From Burkholderiales bacterium Ga0077543 (lineage in GTDB: Bacteria > Pseudomonadota > Gammaproteobacteria > Burkholderiales > Burkholderiaceae_C): a DNA stretch of 54,255 nt. Where the stretch lies: assembly GCA_001464055.1 (NCBI GenBank), contig LNET01000056.1, forward strand, positions 1-54,255. Direction: 5' to 3'. A program made the position numbers and the translations under genes. The notes below the pieces were generated by a model. That model was not told where the DNA came from and made no database searches. It worked only from the letters and a program-made list of their open reading frames with translations. Positions 8,857 through 18,573 of this stretch are shown here, in pieces (positions within the stretch are counted from its first letter, which is position 1; each line of letters starts with the position of its first letter).

Positions 8857-9381
8857 CCTTGGTGCTGCTGCTCGCTCCGGCGCGTCAGCACGGCTCTTCA
8901 CGTCGGCCTTTCGTCTAGCCTTCGGCTCGGCAGCCAAGATTTCGGCGCGAACCTCCATGAGGAGGGCCCCGAGCTTGTTCTGCCCAACGCCATTGACCTC
9001 TCCCCAAAGGCGGTTCACCGAGTTGTCCACAGTTGCCGACTCGACCAGCCTGGCAGTGCCAGTGCTGAGAAGAAGTGACTTCAGGTCCTCATGCTGGGTG
9101 AACTTCGCCATGAGCACGCGCTTCATCCGATCAAACTTGATCTTGGACCAGTCCTCCGCGATGTCCCAGACGTACAGACCGTGAGCTGCCATCGCTAGCA
9201 GTGACGGTGACGGCGCTTCCATGAGCCACTTTCGTACGGCCGGCTTGCGAGCTTTTCCGGCTTGATACGCGTGCTCTGCTGTCGCAAACACTTCTCCCTC
9301 GAACTCGATCGCGCGCTTCAGCAGGTTGCTGAAGGCGCCGTACGGCTTCTCGTTGGCTCTGTAGAAGCGGATTTCGTGCAT
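8818..9381 (-). CDS. NADAR (YbiA-like) N-glycosidase
   Basis: The 187-residue product starts MHEIRFYRANEKPYGAFSN and continues with EGEVFATAEHAYQAGKA, typical of the NADAR/YbiA family (usual length 150-180). Known members cleave N-glycosidic bonds in riboflavin intermediates or remove ADP-ribose from modified guanine in DNA. The start is set at 9381 rather than six codons upstream because AAGGAG lies at the right distance before this ATG. The C-terminal 35 residues are Ala/Arg-rich and lie partly over the convergent kinase gene (39-bp overlap). The gene follows a small HTH gene by 38 bp on the same strand. A role linked to ADP-ribose or NAD chemistry in defence is plausible; the native substrate is unknown. 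Confidence 0.8.
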   Translation of the reverse strand: MHEIRFYRANEKPYGAFSNLLKRAIEFEGEVFATAEHAYQAGKARKPAVRKWLMEAPSPSLLAMAAHGLYVWDIAEDWSKIKFDRMKRVLMAKFTQHEDLKSLLLSTGTARLVESATVDNSVNRLWGEVNGVGQNKLGALLMEVRAEILAAEPKARRKADVKSRADAPERAAAPRSRRRAAADAVSV

Positions 9382-9419
9382 CTTGTTCTCCTTGAACATG
9401 TCTCTTTGAGCCTGACGCG

Positions 9420-9722
9420 CTAGTGGGTCTCCAAAGCTGCTGTCGTGTCAGCAGCTGGAGAGTCGCCGGCAGTCTCCTGACGCCAGCGCGCAAGCACTTC
9501 CCCTGCATCTGCGGGAGAAAGTTGCGAGAGCAGATTCAGCAGCGCCGTCATCGCCATGGGCGAGGTTGCGCCTCGCATCCACTCTGCGATCGTTCGCTCA
9601 CTCGTGCGCGCCAGATGGGCTAGCTCCTTGTGCGTTAGGTGACGCCCTCTGCCTAGCTCTAGACGAAGCTGGATCTGCGTGAGAGTCTTCTGTACTGAGT
9701 ACACAGATTTCTGTACATTCAC
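9420..9722 (-). CDS. Small HTH transcriptional regulator
   Basis: This 100-residue protein has a single helix-turn-helix of the XRE/Cro type: LTHKELAHLARTSERTIAEW at about 29-48, with the second helix TSERTIAEWMRG as recognition helix. A short C-terminal region rich in Ala, Leu and Thr follows. The start is GTG at 9722; the ATG codons further in would cut into the HTH. It lies 38 bp upstream of the NADAR gene and should control that operon. TGTAC repeats at 9691-9717 overlap its first codons and could be its own operator. The TTGACA promoter just upstream would put the transcript start almost at the GTG. The combination resembles an antitoxin-like or autoregulated module, but no toxin function is proven. 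Confidence 0.7.
   Translation of the reverse strand: MNVQKSVYSVQKTLTQIQLRLELGRGRHLTHKELAHLARTSERTIAEWMRGATSPMAMTALLNLLSQLSPADAGEVLARWRQETAGDSPAADTTAALETH
9691..9717. promoter_or_regulatory. Possible operator: TGTAC inverted repeats at start of HTH gene
   Basis: TGTAC (9691-9695) and GTACA (9699-9703) form an inverted repeat with a 3-bp spacer, and a third copy, the palindrome TGTACA, lies at 9712-9717. They cover the first codons of the HTH gene, where an autoregulator could block transcription. Binding is inferred. Confidence 0.4.
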
Positions 9723-9730
9723 AACACTAT

Positions 9731-9759
9731 GATGTATCCGAATGAAGAAAAATTGTCAA
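9731..9759 (-). promoter_or_regulatory. Predicted sigma-70 promoter for HTH-NADAR operon
   Basis: On the minus strand a perfect -35 TTGACA (9754-9759) is followed after 17 bp by TACATC (9731-9736), a weak -10. The start of transcription would fall near 9724, so the message would have almost no leader before GTG 9722. Confidence 0.4.
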
Positions 9760-9818
9760 GTTTCAGCACGAAGACTGTCTTCGCCAATGCGCAACTCGTC
9801 ACCCCAATGCGGAAGATA

Positions 9819-9834
9819 CTGTATATACATCCAG
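9819..9834. promoter_or_regulatory. LexA/SOS-box-like sequence
   Basis: CTGTATATACATCCAG differs from the LexA pattern CTGT-N8-ACAG at one base (CCAG for ACAG) and has the preferred alternating TA core. It closely resembles the boxes before imuA-type genes in betaproteobacteria. No SOS gene follows it on either strand. It lies 60 bp upstream of the promoter assigned to the HTH-NADAR operon, so it could either control that operon or be a relic. Confidence 0.45.
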
Positions 9835-10365
9835 TTTTGGGTCGATGTGGCGCAGCTTCGCAAGCGAGGGATGGAGCGGCTCCGAGAGGATGTCCTCGCG
9901 GCCGTGTCTTTGCGCGGCTTACTCTCGCTGAGCCCGGGGCGGCCGGTTTGGCACGGCGACAGCCTTCTGATCTTTGCTGTTCCGCCGGCTTCGCGTCACC
10001 TTCTCCCTTGCCATCGTGTCCACATAGAAGTTCCATGGACCGATTCCTCTGGGAGAGCGCCTCTTTCCTTCAAGATGGGTTCGCTGGACGCTTACGGGGA
10101 GCCGTAGCCGAACGGTCACGCCATCCAGGGAACGGATGCTCTCGCGCTTCGCAGAGGGATGCGATGTGCGGCGCGAACGCGACGTCCTTGCGGATTCATC
10201 ATGCTGGGATAGCTCCCAGTCTGGAGGCCTCTGCAGAGGCGAAACTTCTGCCGGGCGCCTGACTATGCGGACCACACGTAGCTCGCCGGTGGCCTATCCA
10301 GTTCGCTACCTTCATTGGCTTGGGGTTTAACGTCGAACACAACCCAGTGAATTGCACTCGCCGCC
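9835..10365. other. Non-coding stretch between LexA-like box and tnsC
   Basis: About 530 bp without a supported gene. Open frames exist on both strands, for example a plus-strand frame ending near 10107 and a minus-strand frame 9919-10275. Their translations are Arg/Ser/Pro-rich, have no recognisable motif and overlap one another, as shadow frames do. In many Tn7-like elements a tniQ/tnsD gene follows tnsC at this place; no TniQ-like sequence is visible here. Confidence 0.5.
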
Positions 10366-11289
10366 CTACACAGAATACTTCTGGAAACTCCTCCTACTGC
10401 TCGGCGAGGTCCATTCGAGTTTCCGAATCCGATCCGCGTCGATCATCTCCGGCTTCTTGGGGTCACAGATTGCACTGATGGCGGCCTGCTGAACCAGGTC
10501 GCAGATGTCGCCCAGATTGCCCTCGGAACGCCGAAGTATCTCGGTCAACATCGATGGCTCCTTTAGACCCGATGGCTTGCGCAGAGGGATTCGCTGCTCT
10601 AGCGTCGCGAGGAGTTGCCCCATTTCTTCGCCAGCTTTCCATTTGGGTAACTCGATTGAGTGCCGGAATCGGCTGGTCATCTGCGTGTCGATGGCGAAGA
10701 ACGTACGAGCGGTCTGGATTCCGGCCGCAGCGATGTTCACCTTGGTGACGTTTGTCAGGTCTTTGATGGCCTTTCGAAGCCCGTTTTGTTCTGCGGTGGT
10801 GCCCCCGAGCGCATCGTGCAACTCGTCAATCAATACCATTCGAACCCCAAGTGTCTCGAACATTCGAATGACCTGTGCCCTCAACACTTCCGGTTTCTCC
10901 GTCGGCTTGAACCTTGCCAACATCGCAGTGAGTAGTCGGACGTAGATGGCGCTCCGGTCCCGGCCATCAGGGCAGTTGATCAAAACCACGGGCGATCGCG
11001 ACAGAGATGAGGCGGGGTCTTTGTCGGGCAAATGCAGGCTCAAGAAGCGTTCAAAGATGGAGCTCTTTCCGCTGTCGGAGTCTCCGATCAATAGAAGGCA
11101 GGGCGGTTTCGTGATCCGTGGCGCGCTGAGCATCGCCTCCAGCTTGGCGATGACATTCTTGGGCGCCTCTAGGTTGATCCAAGTGCCCTCTTGAATAATT
11201 GCAATCCGCTCGTCGGCAGACAGAAGCGCTTGAACTGCAGCTTTCTTTCCTAAATGTGGGAACTGCTGAGAGTCGTTTTCAGTCGTCAT
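10366..11289 (-). CDS. tnsC: Tn7-like transposition ATPase TnsC/TniB
   Basis: This 307-residue AAA ATPase has Walker A GDSDSGKS at 69-76, Walker B MVLIDELHD near 160, and the sensor-like region IQTARTFFAIDTQMTSRF typical of the TniB/TnsC family, which links target recognition to the transposase. The frame stays open upstream inside tnsB, but ATG at 11289 is the natural start: it overlaps the tnsB stop by 11 bp in another frame, as expected in a coupled operon, and the N-terminus MTTENDSQQFP fits the family. It is the last gene of the tnsABC set. The length is at the short end, closer to TniB than to the 555-residue TnsC of Tn7 itself. Confidence 0.9.
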   Translation of the reverse strand: MTTENDSQQFPHLGKKAAVQALLSADERIAIIQEGTWINLEAPKNVIAKLEAMLSAPRITKPPCLLLIGDSDSGKSSIFERFLSLHLPDKDPASSLSRSPVVLINCPDGRDRSAIYVRLLTAMLARFKPTEKPEVLRAQVIRMFETLGVRMVLIDELHDALGGTTAEQNGLRKAIKDLTNVTKVNIAAAGIQTARTFFAIDTQMTSRFRHSIELPKWKAGEEMGQLLATLEQRIPLRKPSGLKEPSMLTEILRRSEGNLGDICDLVQQAAISAICDPKKPEMIDADRIRKLEWTSPSSRRSFQKYSV

Positions 11290-13228
11290 CGTCTTCAATT
11301 GGGCGCACCTTTGAAGGATCGTAGCCCTTGATGGCGTCGGCCACTGGTACCGGCTGAGGCTTCGACGGTGTCGGTGCTGGCTGAGGATCGACCGGCGACG
11401 AAGGAGCTTCTTCCGGCATTGCCGTGGGGACGTCAGATCCGGACCCGTTTCTTGCTTTGGCATGTTCGGCGCGTTGCTGTTTCGCGCTGCGTGCAGCCCT
11501 CGTCTTCGCCGCGGCCTCATCTTCGAGGCTTCGCATCTCGTTCAGAATCTCAAACATCTGCCGTTCATCTGGCTTCTCGACTCCCCGCTCCTTTGCCAGG
11601 CGCTTCACCTCCCGGAGTTCCCAAATGCTGAGTGGCGGTAGTGCGGATCTGATTGGATAGTATCGCTGAGTAGTTTCCTCGAAGAAGTAGATGCGGCTGA
11701 CATCCCGCGGGTCGCGTCTGAATCGGTACTCGACGCCCAGTCTGGGGTTTTGCGGCTGGGTCCTGCCAATGTACGGACGGAAGACATCGTCGAAGTAGTT
11801 CAATCCATCAATGTCGACGCCGTGAGGGTTGATGACCCGCTCGTGGAAGGGCAGGAAGTCAAGCCTCAGCTTTTCAATGTCGGCAGGTGGCGGCTGGAGT
11901 CCACGGCGTGGCAGCGTCTTCGTTCCCATCAGCCCCTCTCTCCACCGTTGTTCGGGCGTGGTGCCAATGCCTGTGTGGACCAAGTTGCAGTGGTAATTGG
12001 TAAACATCAGGATGAGCCACTTCTCCAGTTCTTCCAAGGTCAAACACGCATTGCCGTCTGCGTCGTACTCTCCTTTCTGTTCTGGCCCTGAGAATGTCGC
12101 CCCCTTGAGGGACTTGAGCGCCTCCGAGACGGTGCCCATCAACCGCTCGATGTGAGCGCCGTATCTCGGCTTTTTGACCGGGCGCAATATCAGGTCGATG
12201 TCGTACTCGTTGCAGGCGACAAGCAGCATGTCACCGCGGAACTCCCTTGCGTTATCGCAGTGGAGGGAGTCCATCGTTCCAAAGAACGGCCACTTTCCAC
12301 CGTTGGTATGTCGCTGACTCAGCCACTCGTTTTTCGGCACCATGCAGTGGGTCACACACATTCCGGCTGACATGGCGGACGGAGGGTCGAGGGTGAGGTA
12401 GAAACCCAGGCAGACCCTGCTGAATACGTCGATGGCGAGAGTGATCCACGCACGCTTGATAGGCAGCCGGTGGGTTTCGTCGACGATCATGACTGGCAAC
12501 AGCGTGTGATCCATCTGGACGATGGCTAGTGGCCAGTTCGCGTTCGGGATTGACCCCTCGTTCTTGTCGAATCTGTCCTCGGCTGCTGCCGTTCCAAGCC
12601 GCTTCTTGACGTGCTCACGCTCGGCGATCCAGCCGAGTCGAAGCCGAATTGTGTTGACGGCTGGTATCGGTAACTTGGCGTTCGAGCAGCGCCGTCTGAT
12701 CTCCTTGGCTGCGGCGGCAGCCGTCGGCTTGTGCAGCGTAAGGTAGTCGTTCGCGATGTAGTCACTGACGACTGCTTCAACGGCCTCGTCGAGGCGGCCC
12801 TGTCCCCGTCCGCCATCTCGCTTTTCCTCAAGAAGGGATGACAAGACGTATCCGCTGGCTCGATATCTTTCAGCCCAGCGATACAAAGTGCCGACGCTCA
12901 CACCTGCGTTTGTCGCGATGCTTTTGTACGAGGAATCCCCGTGGCGAGATTGCTCCCAAAGAGCCTTCACCTGCGTTCGCTTGAACTCGGCCCTCAGCCA
13001 ATCGTCGCTGGTAATGCTTTGCAGATCGAACTGCTTGGTGGCCGCGACGGCAGGTTTCGTAACGCGCGGAGCGCCGAGCTGCGATAGGTCGAGAACGGCG
13101 CGCTCGCCGGAGGCTTCCTCCCGGCACATAAGTAGGTTGATGTCCAGCAACTGTAGGACCGTGTAGGTCCTTCCGTTTGCAACGACCTGCGAACCGGTGT
13201 CGAGGAACTGCCTGGTCGTGGCGCTCAT
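11279..13228 (-). CDS. tnsB: Tn7-like DDE transposase TnsB
   Basis: This 649-residue transposase of the retroviral-integrase superfamily has the catalytic triad Asp240 (VQMDHT), Asp325 (CDNARE) and Glu361 (GAHIERLMG), a 35-residue spacing between the second Asp and Glu, and Mu-type C-terminal beta-barrel sequence (GVEYRFRRDPRDVSRIYF). An N-terminal HTH region (VGTLYRWAERYRASG) should bind the end repeats. TnsB joins the transposon ends to the target. Its start lies 4 bp inside the end of tnsA and its end overlaps tnsC, so the three genes form one operon read leftwards. The acidic tail EDDDD may contact TnsC, as the TnsB C-terminus does in Tn7. The frame is intact. Confidence 0.92.
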   Translation of the reverse strand: MSATTRQFLDTGSQVVANGRTYTVLQLLDINLLMCREEASGERAVLDLSQLGAPRVTKPAVAATKQFDLQSITSDDWLRAEFKRTQVKALWEQSRHGDSSYKSIATNAGVSVGTLYRWAERYRASGYVLSSLLEEKRDGGRGQGRLDEAVEAVVSDYIANDYLTLHKPTAAAAAKEIRRRCSNAKLPIPAVNTIRLRLGWIAEREHVKKRLGTAAAEDRFDKNEGSIPNANWPLAIVQMDHTLLPVMIVDETHRLPIKRAWITLAIDVFSRVCLGFYLTLDPPSAMSAGMCVTHCMVPKNEWLSQRHTNGGKWPFFGTMDSLHCDNAREFRGDMLLVACNEYDIDLILRPVKKPRYGAHIERLMGTVSEALKSLKGATFSGPEQKGEYDADGNACLTLEELEKWLILMFTNYHCNLVHTGIGTTPEQRWREGLMGTKTLPRRGLQPPPADIEKLRLDFLPFHERVINPHGVDIDGLNYFDDVFRPYIGRTQPQNPRLGVEYRFRRDPRDVSRIYFFEETTQRYYPIRSALPPLSIWELREVKRLAKERGVEKPDERQMFEILNEMRSLEDEAAAKTRAARSAKQQRAEHAKARNGSGSDVPTAMPEEAPSSPVDPQPAPTPSKPQPVPVADAIKGYDPSKVRPIEDDDD

Positions 13229-13881
13229 TTATCGTGCATTGGTAACCAGAGTGGTACGTCAGATGACAGCGGAGCGTCCTTGTTCATTATGATGATGTCA
13301 GATCGGACGAGGCTCCATAGGCTGGGGGCTAGCGCCTGCAAGTCGCATTCATCGCGGGCAATGCGGGCTAGTAGCTGTTCCGATGTTGAGCTGCCCCCGA
13401 GGTCACGAAGTGCTTGGAGCAGCCGGTCGCACTGCTCCTCTGTAGGAATATGCCTGCGGAATCCTCGTAGGAAATATGCGACTTCGAGCCGAGGCGTGCG
13501 GATGTGCGACTCGTCCTTCTTCACGAAAATCCAGCCTCGCTCCTCCGCAAACGCGGTGGCCGCAGCAAACTTTGGTGCCAACTTCTCCTCGAACTTCTTG
13601 AAGTGCGTGGAGTGCTTCACCTCTGTCAACTCAGGCGCGCGGGAGCCGCCCTGTTTGTTTGGGCGGAACCGGACCAGCACATCTGGTCGGTACGGTCGGC
13701 TCTTTGGAACGGGCACCCTAACGGGCTGGACATCAAAAGAGTCGACAGTCGGGTCGTCGCGTAAAAGCGTGTAGTAGTCTTGTTCCAGGCGGCCTTCCCA
13801 GCCTGCTGGTTGGTTACCTGGGCCACGCGCAAGCCTTCCGGTCGTGACTAGGTAGTTCTTCGGTATCTTCCGTACTGACAC
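13225..13881 (-). CDS. tnsA: Tn7-like endonuclease TnsA
   Basis: This 218-residue protein has the TnsA catalytic layout of a restriction-enzyme-like fold: Glu33 in WEGRLEQDYY, Asp67 in RPDVL and Glu87-Val-Lys89 in TEVKH. A C-terminal winged-helix-like region follows (about 130-218), which in TnsA contacts TnsC. TnsA cuts the 5' ends so that the element moves by cut-and-paste. The start GTG at 13881 has GGAGGG at a good distance upstream. The gene is outermost of the tns set, as in Tn7, and about 130 bp separate it from the host deaminase gene. Presence of TnsA sets this element apart from Tn5053/Tn402 types, which lack it. Confidence 0.9.
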   Translation of the reverse strand: MSVRKIPKNYLVTTGRLARGPGNQPAGWEGRLEQDYYTLLRDDPTVDSFDVQPVRVPVPKSRPYRPDVLVRFRPNKQGGSRAPELTEVKHSTHFKKFEEKLAPKFAAATAFAEERGWIFVKKDESHIRTPRLEVAYFLRGFRRHIPTEEQCDRLLQALRDLGGSSTSEQLLARIARDECDLQALAPSLWSLVRSDIIIMNKDAPLSSDVPLWLPMHDK

Positions 13882-15081
<1,200 letters not shown>

Positions 15082-15164
15082 CCCGGCCGCCCTGCCGCAG
15101 CCTACCGGCTTGGCTTGGTCGGCCGGCCGGATCTGCGCCGGCAGGTGCTGGAAGCACCGGTTGG

Positions 15165-18100
15165 CTAGCGTCTGATCTCGCGCCAGGAATTCTTCGCCGG
15201 CGTGATCACGCTGCCACATGCTTCACAGGGCTTGTTGACGATACTGCCGTCGGTCGGGCGCGTGATCCACGAGAGCCGGCCGTCCTCACTCAGCAAGGTC
15301 GTCAACCCACTGCTGTTGAGCGTGGCAGAAACTTGTGCTGTGACGAAGTCGGCTTTCGCGAATTTGTTTCCAGTGAGCGCGTCGATCACATACAGGCGCG
15401 AACTGGCTGAACAGTCGCTGCCACCCGTCTTGTTGGCCACGAAGGCCAGGGCGCCGTAGGCCAGCACCGGTCGGGTGTTGATGTGCTCCCCGGGCGGCAG
15501 GTCGGCGTACCAGCCGCGCTGAGTCTTCCAGTCGACATCGGCACCGGTGATGCTGCCGTTGCCTGAAACGTCGATGGTCTTGGCCACCAGGTTCTGGCGT
15601 GCTGAGTTGGGCAGCGGCGCGCCGTCGGAGATGGCGTAGACCGAATGCACCCGGCTGCTGCCGAAGTCGCTCTTGGCCAGCAGGCGCCCGGTGCCGATCA
15701 TCACGATGCGCTGGCCCTGCCAGGACAGCAGCTCGGGTGCGGTTGTCACCGGCTGCGGGTTGGCCATGCCATCGCGCAGCTGCGCGATGCGGTTCACGGC
15801 ACCGGCGGCGGCAGGGTCCAGCGACAGGTCGAAGCGCCAGACGTTGCCGAGCAGGTCGCCGCCGTAGACATAGCGCACGCTGCCATCGGGCTCGGCCATC
15901 GGCGAAACCTGGGCCAGGCCAGCTTCGGCACCCAGTGCACCTTCGGGCGTGACGTATTCCTTGATCAGGTCGCCGGTGGCGGCGTTCAGCACGAACAGCC
16001 GACCCTTGCCGTCGGCGGTGCTGTTGTAGCCCGAGGTCACCAGCACCACCGACGTGCCCGAAGCCAGCTTCACGATCGCTGGCTTGCCCAGTGTCTGGCC
16101 GACCTTGGGGCGGTCTACGGCGGCAGTGGGAAACTCCCACAACACCTTGCCGGCCAGACTGGATTCGGTCTGACCGCGCGGCTGAGTCACGTCGAGCGCG
16201 AAATAGCCGCGGCCGGCGCTGCCCATGCCCGACACCAGCAACTTCACGCCGCTATCCGTCATGCGGACCACCGGCGTGGCGTCGAGCCGAGTGCTGAAGC
16301 TGTAACCCCGGGCGCTGATCTCGCCCATGCCGGCCAGTGCCGGGCCAGGCACGTAGGCCCACAGTTCATTGCCCGCTTCAGCGCCCCGCAGGTCGAAGGC
16401 GTGCAGCATGCCTTCCCCAGTGGCCAGGTAGGCCACGCCGTGCTCACGGTCGATGAAAGGCTCGGCATTGATCACGGCCCCCAGAAGACTGGTGCGAGCC
16501 CGGAAGTCGATACCTTCACCGCTTCGGTTGCCGCGCAGATAGCTCATGACGGCCGTCGTATTCGCGCCCCAGGCGTTTGCCGGGTTGACGATGGAACCCA
16601 CGGTACCGGCCTGGAACGCGGCGCCGGCACTGCCGTTCCAGGTGACGATCACCCGGCTGGCCGGCGGCTTGGTCGCCAACCTCTCCGAAGCCGACCAGCT
16701 GCGTGTAGCGCCAATCGCTCCGTTCACGGCGTTGACGGGATAGGCCTCCAGGTCGCCCGACCAGCCGGCGGGGTTGTAGGAAGCGGCGTAGACGAAACCG
16801 TTGCCGCGGGTCAGGTTCACGGTGTCCACGGCGATGCCGCCCTGCGAACCCTGGCCGCTCAGGATGTCCTGCAGGCCGGCGCGGATGTTGGCGGAGGTCT
16901 GCTCGGGGCTGTCGGCCAGGTACATCTTGCCGCGGCCGTTGATCGTGGCGTGCCACAGGTCGTCGATCATCAGCGGCGTGTTGCCCACCGGCAGCGGCCA
17001 GGTCGGCGGCACGGCGAAGGGGTTGGCAGCGCTGGGGCCGTCGGGCCAGAGCGTGCCGCGCACGCCCAGTGTCAGCGCGTAAGTATTGATGTGAAGACTG
17101 GTGTTCAGGTCGGGGTTGAGGGCGTTCGGGTTGCCGGCGGGAACGCGGCCGGCGGGCAGGTCGCCACGCAGGCGACGTGTGTAGTAGGCCAGCGCCAGGT
17201 CGGACAGCGACCCCGCGGGCGTGACGGCATAGGGCGGCGTTGCGCCATACGTGGTCGGGTCGTAGGGCGGCACCTCGCTCGTGGCGGTGTTCGAGAAGCC
17301 GTCGGTCACCAGGAACATGGCATTGCGCTGGCAGGCGTACTGCACGACATTGCTCGAATCGTCGCCGGTATTGGCCTCGAATTGCGCCGCGATGTTCTTC
17401 ATCACCTGGTGGGTGGGTGTGCCGGCGGCCACCATCGCGTTCAGGTGGAAGCGGCCGGCGGCGAAGTAGCGGTTGTCCGCTGCGGCGGGCGCATCGGCGT
17501 CGACCATCTTGACGGTTTCGTTCACGTTGAACGGCATCACGCCCAGCCGCAGGCCCGAGGTGCTTTCCAGCACCTCGGTCATTGCCGCGGCCAGCATCAG
17601 CTTGCGCTTGCGGTAGTAGGTGAACCAGTTGGCGAAGTTCTGAAGCTCGTCGGCGTAGCTGCGGCCGCTGGGGTAGCTGGCGGTGCTGGCGCGGATCTCG
17701 TAGCGCCGCAGCGTGCCGGTGCCGTCAGGCTGGGCCACGCAGTCGGCGCCCAGGGTGCAGGCCTCGGCATGCCAGTAAGTGGCCGGGAAGTAGGGAATCG
17801 ACGCCCAGCAGGCGCTACCGGCACCTACGGTCTGGGCCGCCGTGAGGTCGACCTCGACCGCGCCCGTGCAGGGCAGACCACCGGCTCCGGCGTCGCTGCT
17901 GAGCACGCGCGTGCCCGCCGGCAGCACCATGCCCTCCTGCACGTAGAAGCGCCAGCCGGCGCTGGTGAAGTTGGGGTTGGCGCTGGTCCAGGGCGAACCC
18001 AGCGCCAGCGTGGGCGACGCGGCCACGGCCGGGTGCGATGGCGCTGCCGCGGGGTTGGCGTTCGGGTAGCTGGCCCTGAAGGCGCCGTCCACATAGGCCG

Positions 18101-18536
18101 CGCGCCAGGGCCGGTAGGTCACCAGCGGGTTGTAGTAGCCCGGGTTGAATGCTGAAGAGCGCACCCAGGCCAGCTGGGCAATGGGCGGCGCAGCCTGGGA
18201 AAAGAAGCCGTCTGCGGGGTAGATGGACCCACCCGTTGCCGTGCCGACCGGGAACAGGTAGGCATACGGCCAGAGCGTGGCGTGGCTGGCCTGGGGGGTG
18301 TTGGCGACGTTGTCCCAACCGTTGCTGCCGTTCCACCAGATGACGCCGCTGCTGGTGTTCAGCAGCGGTTCCCAGTCCATCGAACCCGAGTCGTCCATGC
18401 CCAGGATGACGTTGGGCAATGCCAGCGCCGAAGCCTTCAGCGGCAACTTGGCCACGGGCGTGTTGCCCTGTGCAGCACCGGCCAACAGCGTGCCTAGCGC
18501 AGCCATGAAGATGACGAACTGGTGTTTGGGGTTCAT
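15165..18536 (-). CDS. pilY1: Type IV pilus tip/adhesin protein PilY1
   Basis: This 1123-residue exported protein has a signal peptide at 1-24 and a von Willebrand factor A-like start with the metal site DDSGS at 48-52. The C-terminal third resembles the PilC/PilY1 beta-propeller: GYFALDVTQP, VLVTSGYNS, RLFVLNAATGDL, YVYGGDLLGNVWRFDLS and SRLYVIDALTG. PilY1 sits at the pilus tip or cell surface and works in pilus extension, adhesion and surface sensing. It is the last gene of the leftward pilE-fimT-pilV-pilW-pilX-pilY1 operon and starts 37 bp after pilX. The C-terminus has CEACG, which may form a disulfide. The length fits the family (1000-1200 residues). Confidence 0.92.
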   Translation of the reverse strand: MNPKHQFVIFMAALGTLLAGAAQGNTPVAKLPLKASALALPNVILGMDDSGSMDWEPLLNTSSGVIWWNGSNGWDNVANTPQASHATLWPYAYLFPVGTATGGSIYPADGFFSQAAPPIAQLAWVRSSAFNPGYYNPLVTYRPWRAAYVDGAFRASYPNANPAAAPSHPAVAASPTLALGSPWTSANPNFTSAGWRFYVQEGMVLPAGTRVLSSDAGAGGLPCTGAVEVDLTAAQTVGAGSACWASIPYFPATYWHAEACTLGADCVAQPDGTGTLRRYEIRASTASYPSGRSYADELQNFANWFTYYRKRKLMLAAAMTEVLESTSGLRLGVMPFNVNETVKMVDADAPAAADNRYFAAGRFHLNAMVAAGTPTHQVMKNIAAQFEANTGDDSSNVVQYACQRNAMFLVTDGFSNTATSEVPPYDPTTYGATPPYAVTPAGSLSDLALAYYTRRLRGDLPAGRVPAGNPNALNPDLNTSLHINTYALTLGVRGTLWPDGPSAANPFAVPPTWPLPVGNTPLMIDDLWHATINGRGKMYLADSPEQTSANIRAGLQDILSGQGSQGGIAVDTVNLTRGNGFVYAASYNPAGWSGDLEAYPVNAVNGAIGATRSWSASERLATKPPASRVIVTWNGSAGAAFQAGTVGSIVNPANAWGANTTAVMSYLRGNRSGEGIDFRARTSLLGAVINAEPFIDREHGVAYLATGEGMLHAFDLRGAEAGNELWAYVPGPALAGMGEISARGYSFSTRLDATPVVRMTDSGVKLLVSGMGSAGRGYFALDVTQPRGQTESSLAGKVLWEFPTAAVDRPKVGQTLGKPAIVKLASGTSVVLVTSGYNSTADGKGRLFVLNAATGDLIKEYVTPEGALGAEAGLAQVSPMAEPDGSVRYVYGGDLLGNVWRFDLSLDPAAAGAVNRIAQLRDGMANPQPVTTAPELLSWQGQRIVMIGTGRLLAKSDFGSSRVHSVYAISDGAPLPNSARQNLVAKTIDVSGNGSITGADVDWKTQRGWYADLPPGEHINTRPVLAYGALAFVANKTGGSDCSASSRLYVIDALTGNKFAKADFVTAQVSATLNSSGLTTLLSEDGRLSWITRPTDGSIVNKPCEACGSVITPAKNSWREIRR

Positions 18537-18573
18537 GCGGCGTTCGGGTGATGGCGGTGTGGGGGCAGCGGAT

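Noticed and set aside
9742..10107. Plus-strand frame behind the LexA-like box as a possible imuA or other SOS gene
   Set aside because: The translation shows none of the ImuA motifs, the start would lie before the box, and other frames are equally open.
9919..10275. Minus-strand frame after tnsC as a possible small TniQ
   Set aside because: The translation is Arg/Ser-rich with no TniQ zinc or HTH motif and only 118 residues long.
15645..18155. 836-residue plus-strand frame opposite pilY1
   Set aside because: It is rich in Gly, His, Val and Gln without motifs and is the antisense shadow of PilY1.
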